Origin: Catenibacterium sp. co_0103
GTDB lineage: Bacteria > Bacillota_I > Bacilli_A > Erysipelotrichales > Coprobacillaceae
DNA length: 16,688 nucleotides
Assembly (NCBI RefSeq): GCF_004168205.1
Contig: NZ_RCYB01000045.1
Location: 1-16,688 of the forward strand
Direction of reading: 5' to 3'
In this document: one piece after another, positions 15,137 through 16,688 of the stretch
Position numbering within the stretch: the stretch's first letter is position 1
Layout: each line of letters opens with the position of its first letter
Made by a program: the position numbers and the translations under genes
Notes under the pieces: model-generated
What the model saw: the letters and a program-made list of their open reading frames with translations, nothing else
The model's database searches: none
Told to the model about the DNA's origin: nothing

Positions 15137-15528
15137 CATTTGGCTTGAATTCTACATAGTCATAAGAATCTTCATCTGTATAATGCCACCATTCACCCTC
15201 ATATCCTATAAAGCCATACTTCTCCATTGTTTCTTCTAGTAATAGAACATGTTTAAGAGGATCACCTGATAACCATGAATAATCTCTACTTGCTTGACTC
15301 GTAAAATCATCAAACTCTGTAGGCATATCTATTTCACTTCCATCACTCTTTACAAGAGTCACATCTACAACATTTCCAAAATTATGTGTCTTAGGACCAT
15401 TTGTAGGATCAGCAACAAACTCATCATCATGGATCAGTTCCCAGAAATATTGTTGTGCAGTAAATGGTCTATAAGCATCCCAGATTTTTAAACTAAAACC
15501 TATTTCTTTTAACTCTTCCTGTACCTTC
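15123..15528 (-). pseudogene. VanX-like D-Ala-D-Ala dipeptidase (peptidase M15), 5' end removed by IS66
   Basis: The readable frame covers about 135 residues of a zinc D-alanyl-D-alanine dipeptidase, which cleaves D-Ala-D-Ala in peptidoglycan precursor or turnover metabolism. It begins with L-K-I-W-D-A-Y-R-P (the Arg-Pro active-site motif). H-N-F-G-N-V-V-D follows, fitting the H-x-x-G-x-x-x-D zinc ligands of VanX, and E-G-E-W-W-H-Y carries the catalytic Glu and third zinc His. All catalytic motifs survive, but about 50 N-terminal residues compared with VanX are missing. The frame reaches the inferred IS66 end at 15529 and a stop soon after. An internal ATG at 15362 lies after the zinc-binding His and cannot give an active enzyme. 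The gene is convergent with the VanZ-like gene, with a 4-nt stop overlap. Confidence 0.8.
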
Positions 15529-15552
15529 GTAAGCGCTAAATTATATAGTGTA

Positions 15553-15594
15553 CGTAAAAAGGACGATTAAATCATTTTTTCGATTTAATCGTCC
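15553..15594 (-). terminator. Terminator of the IS66 transposase gene
   Basis: A perfect 13-bp inverted repeat (15561-15573 with 15582-15594) with an 8-nt loop contains the tnpC stop. On the minus strand it is followed by TTTTT (15560-15556). It insulates the element from the dipeptidase remnant. Confidence 0.85.
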
Positions 15595-16688
15595 TTTATT
15601 CCAAACTCTTCTTTAATTTGATCACTCCAAGGCATGAACCAGTCAATCTTCTCTGGATGCTGAATGATATCAATCTGAGGCATTATCTCCAGTATGTATT
15701 CTATGTAATCAAAAGGACTAAGTCTATTAGCTTTAGCTGTCTCAATCAGGCTGAATATTGATGCACTTGCATCTGCTCCTTTGGTAGACGTACTAAACAG
15801 CCAATTCTTTCGACTCACGGTGAATGGTCTTATATTACGTTCATCTAGTGAATTAGTCATTGGCACTAGACCATCATCCAGATATACACGCAGTCCTTTT
15901 TCTAAATTCAGGGCATACTGAATTGCTTTGCCTATTTTAGAGCGTATTAAAGACTTGTTCTGAGCATCGGCGCACCATGAAAAGAAGTCATCTACTAATG
16001 GTTTTGACTTTTCCTGGCGTATTTTGACTTTATCTTCAGGTGGGAATGTATCAATTTCCTTTTCTATCGCAAACAGCTTGGCTATTTTCTTAAGACCTGT
16101 ATAAGCCAATGTATCAGAGACATCTTTCATATCTGCAGGAAGTGCTTCATAGAACTTTCTTCTTGCATGTGCCCAGCAGTATGCATTGACTGCCCCTGCA
16201 ATATTATTGTAGCCACCATAGCCATCAGAAATCAGTGTACCACTGAAATTCTCAAGGAACTTCTGTGGATTTTCAGCTTTTCTATCAGGCTTGTATTCAA
16301 ATATTCTGATTGGCTTGCTGCTTTCCCTGATGCTTGAATATACCCACATGTATGACTTGGAGGTCGCCGGCTTACCTGGTTCATTCAACACTTGCACCGT
16401 AGTTTCGTCACTATGCAGGTACTTCTCCTCAACAAGAATTTCATGCATTCTGTTTACGATTGGAATGAAATATTCTCTCGAAGCTATGATCAGCCAGTTG
16501 GCCATTGTAGTTCTCGATAGATCAAGTCCCAGGCGCTTCCATTCTGCTTCCTGTCTGTAAAGTGGCATATGATTGACGAACTTATCAGTGATCACCTGAG
16601 ACAGAGCACTAGGTGATGTGAATGAATGAGGAATAACAGGTGCTGGCGTACCTGCTTTAAGCATGACAACCTTTCCTCTCTTTCGACA
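15585..16688 (-). CDS. tnpC: IS66-family transposase TnpC, C-terminal portion (partial)
   Basis: The frame runs open to the right edge, so the gene is 5'-incomplete here; ATG 16664 is internal and not the true start. Just upstream, C-R-K-R-G-K-V-V looks like the end of the zinc-finger region. Counting from that ATG, the DDE catalytic residues are D86 (L-H-S-D-E-T-T), D147 (L-I-S-D-G-Y-G-G-Y) and E275 (S-L-D-E-R-N-I-R-P). The cluster Y-C-W-A-H-A-R-R-K-F (162-171) and the IS66 C-terminal segment (S-L-I-E-T-A-K-A-N to W-F-M-P-W) are also present. The enzyme carries out cut-and-paste type transposition with TnpA/TnpB accessory proteins, which would lie to the right. The visible portion shows no frameshift. 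Confidence 0.93.
   Translation of the reverse strand, partial: CRKRGKVVMLKAGTPAPVIPHSFTSPSALSQVITDKFVNHMPLYRQEAEWKRLGLDLSRTTMANWLIIASREYFIPIVNRMHEILVEEKYLHSDETTVQVLNEPGKPATSKSYMWVYSSIRESSKPIRIFEYKPDRKAENPQKFLENFSGTLISDGYGGYNNIAGAVNAYCWAHARRKFYEALPADMKDVSDTLAYTGLKKIAKLFAIEKEIDTFPPEDKVKIRQEKSKPLVDDFFSWCADAQNKSLIRSKIGKAIQYALNLEKGLRVYLDDGLVPMTNSLDERNIRPFTVSRKNWLFSTSTKGADASASIFSLIETAKANRLSPFDYIEYILEIMPQIDIIQHPEKIDWFMPWSDQIKEEFGIKDD

Larger units (their letters stand above)
15529..16688. mobile_element. IS66-family insertion sequence (one end, continues beyond the window)
   Basis: The element contains the tnpC-type transposase gene. Its inferred end is GTAAGCG at 15529, matching the GTAA start known for IS66-family terminal repeats, 56 nt outside the tnpC stop. 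The dipeptidase frame breaks at the same point. The adjoining 8 bases (15521-15528) would be the target duplication, but the other end lies outside the window, so it cannot be checked. Confidence 0.7.

Noticed and set aside
14635..15528. A glycopeptide-resistance (van) cluster, because VanZ-like and VanX-like sequences adjoin.
   Set aside because: There is no ligase, dehydrogenase or VanR/VanS pair, the VanX-like gene is truncated, and most VanZ-like and M15 dipeptidase genes are unrelated to resistance.

Overview
This is AT-rich DNA from a low-GC Gram-positive bacterium. Strong GGAGG-type ribosome binding sites, rho-independent terminators and LPXTG/sortase genes all point to Firmicutes. A gut member of the Erysipelotrichia or a neighbouring class is my best guess, but the sequence alone does not fix the taxon.

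Layout, left to right. (1) 1-412: the 3' end of an IS110-family transposase (+), its terminator, and a 45-codon N-terminal remnant of a response regulator (-). (2) 413-1423 (-): an acyltransferase-3 membrane protein with its own promoter and terminator. (3) 1507-12456 (-): a four-gene sortase-pilus operon. In transcription order it encodes a 2586-residue LPNTG surface protein (probable tip adhesin), an LPSTG major pilin, a class C sortase, and a small VKTGD-anchored minor or basal pilin. Its predicted promoter, near 12581-12609, has a good -10 and a poor -35. (4) 12708-14352 (-): a PucR-type transcriptional regulator directly upstream of the pilus operon. (5) 14635-15126 (+): a VanZ-like membrane protein, convergent with (6) 15123-15528 (-), a 5'-truncated VanX-like D-Ala-D-Ala dipeptidase. 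(7) 15529-16688: one end of an IS66-family element that appears to have cut the dipeptidase gene, carrying the 3' part of the tnpC transposase gene (-).

The main discovery is a run of ten G (C on the + strand, 14212-14221) inside the N-terminal PucR domain. The natural ATG at 14352, with a GGAGG site, opens a frame that reads a normal PucR N-terminus and stops just after the tract. With nine G the frame joins exactly to the rest of the regulator (547 aa), and the tract then encodes the Gly-Gly-Gly of the family's G-G-x-x-L-L-L-T motif. This looks like a slipped-strand phase-variation switch in a regulator placed to control the pilus/adhesin operon, captured here in the OFF register. Regulation of the operon by this protein is inferred from position, not shown by the sequence.

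The pilus genes form a coherent set. The class C sortase would polymerise the LPSTG pilin, add the giant GLUG-repeat adhesin, and attach the polymer to the VKTGD minor subunit for wall anchoring. IS elements lie at both ends of the window and there are gene remnants beside them, so the region looks rearranged or mobile.
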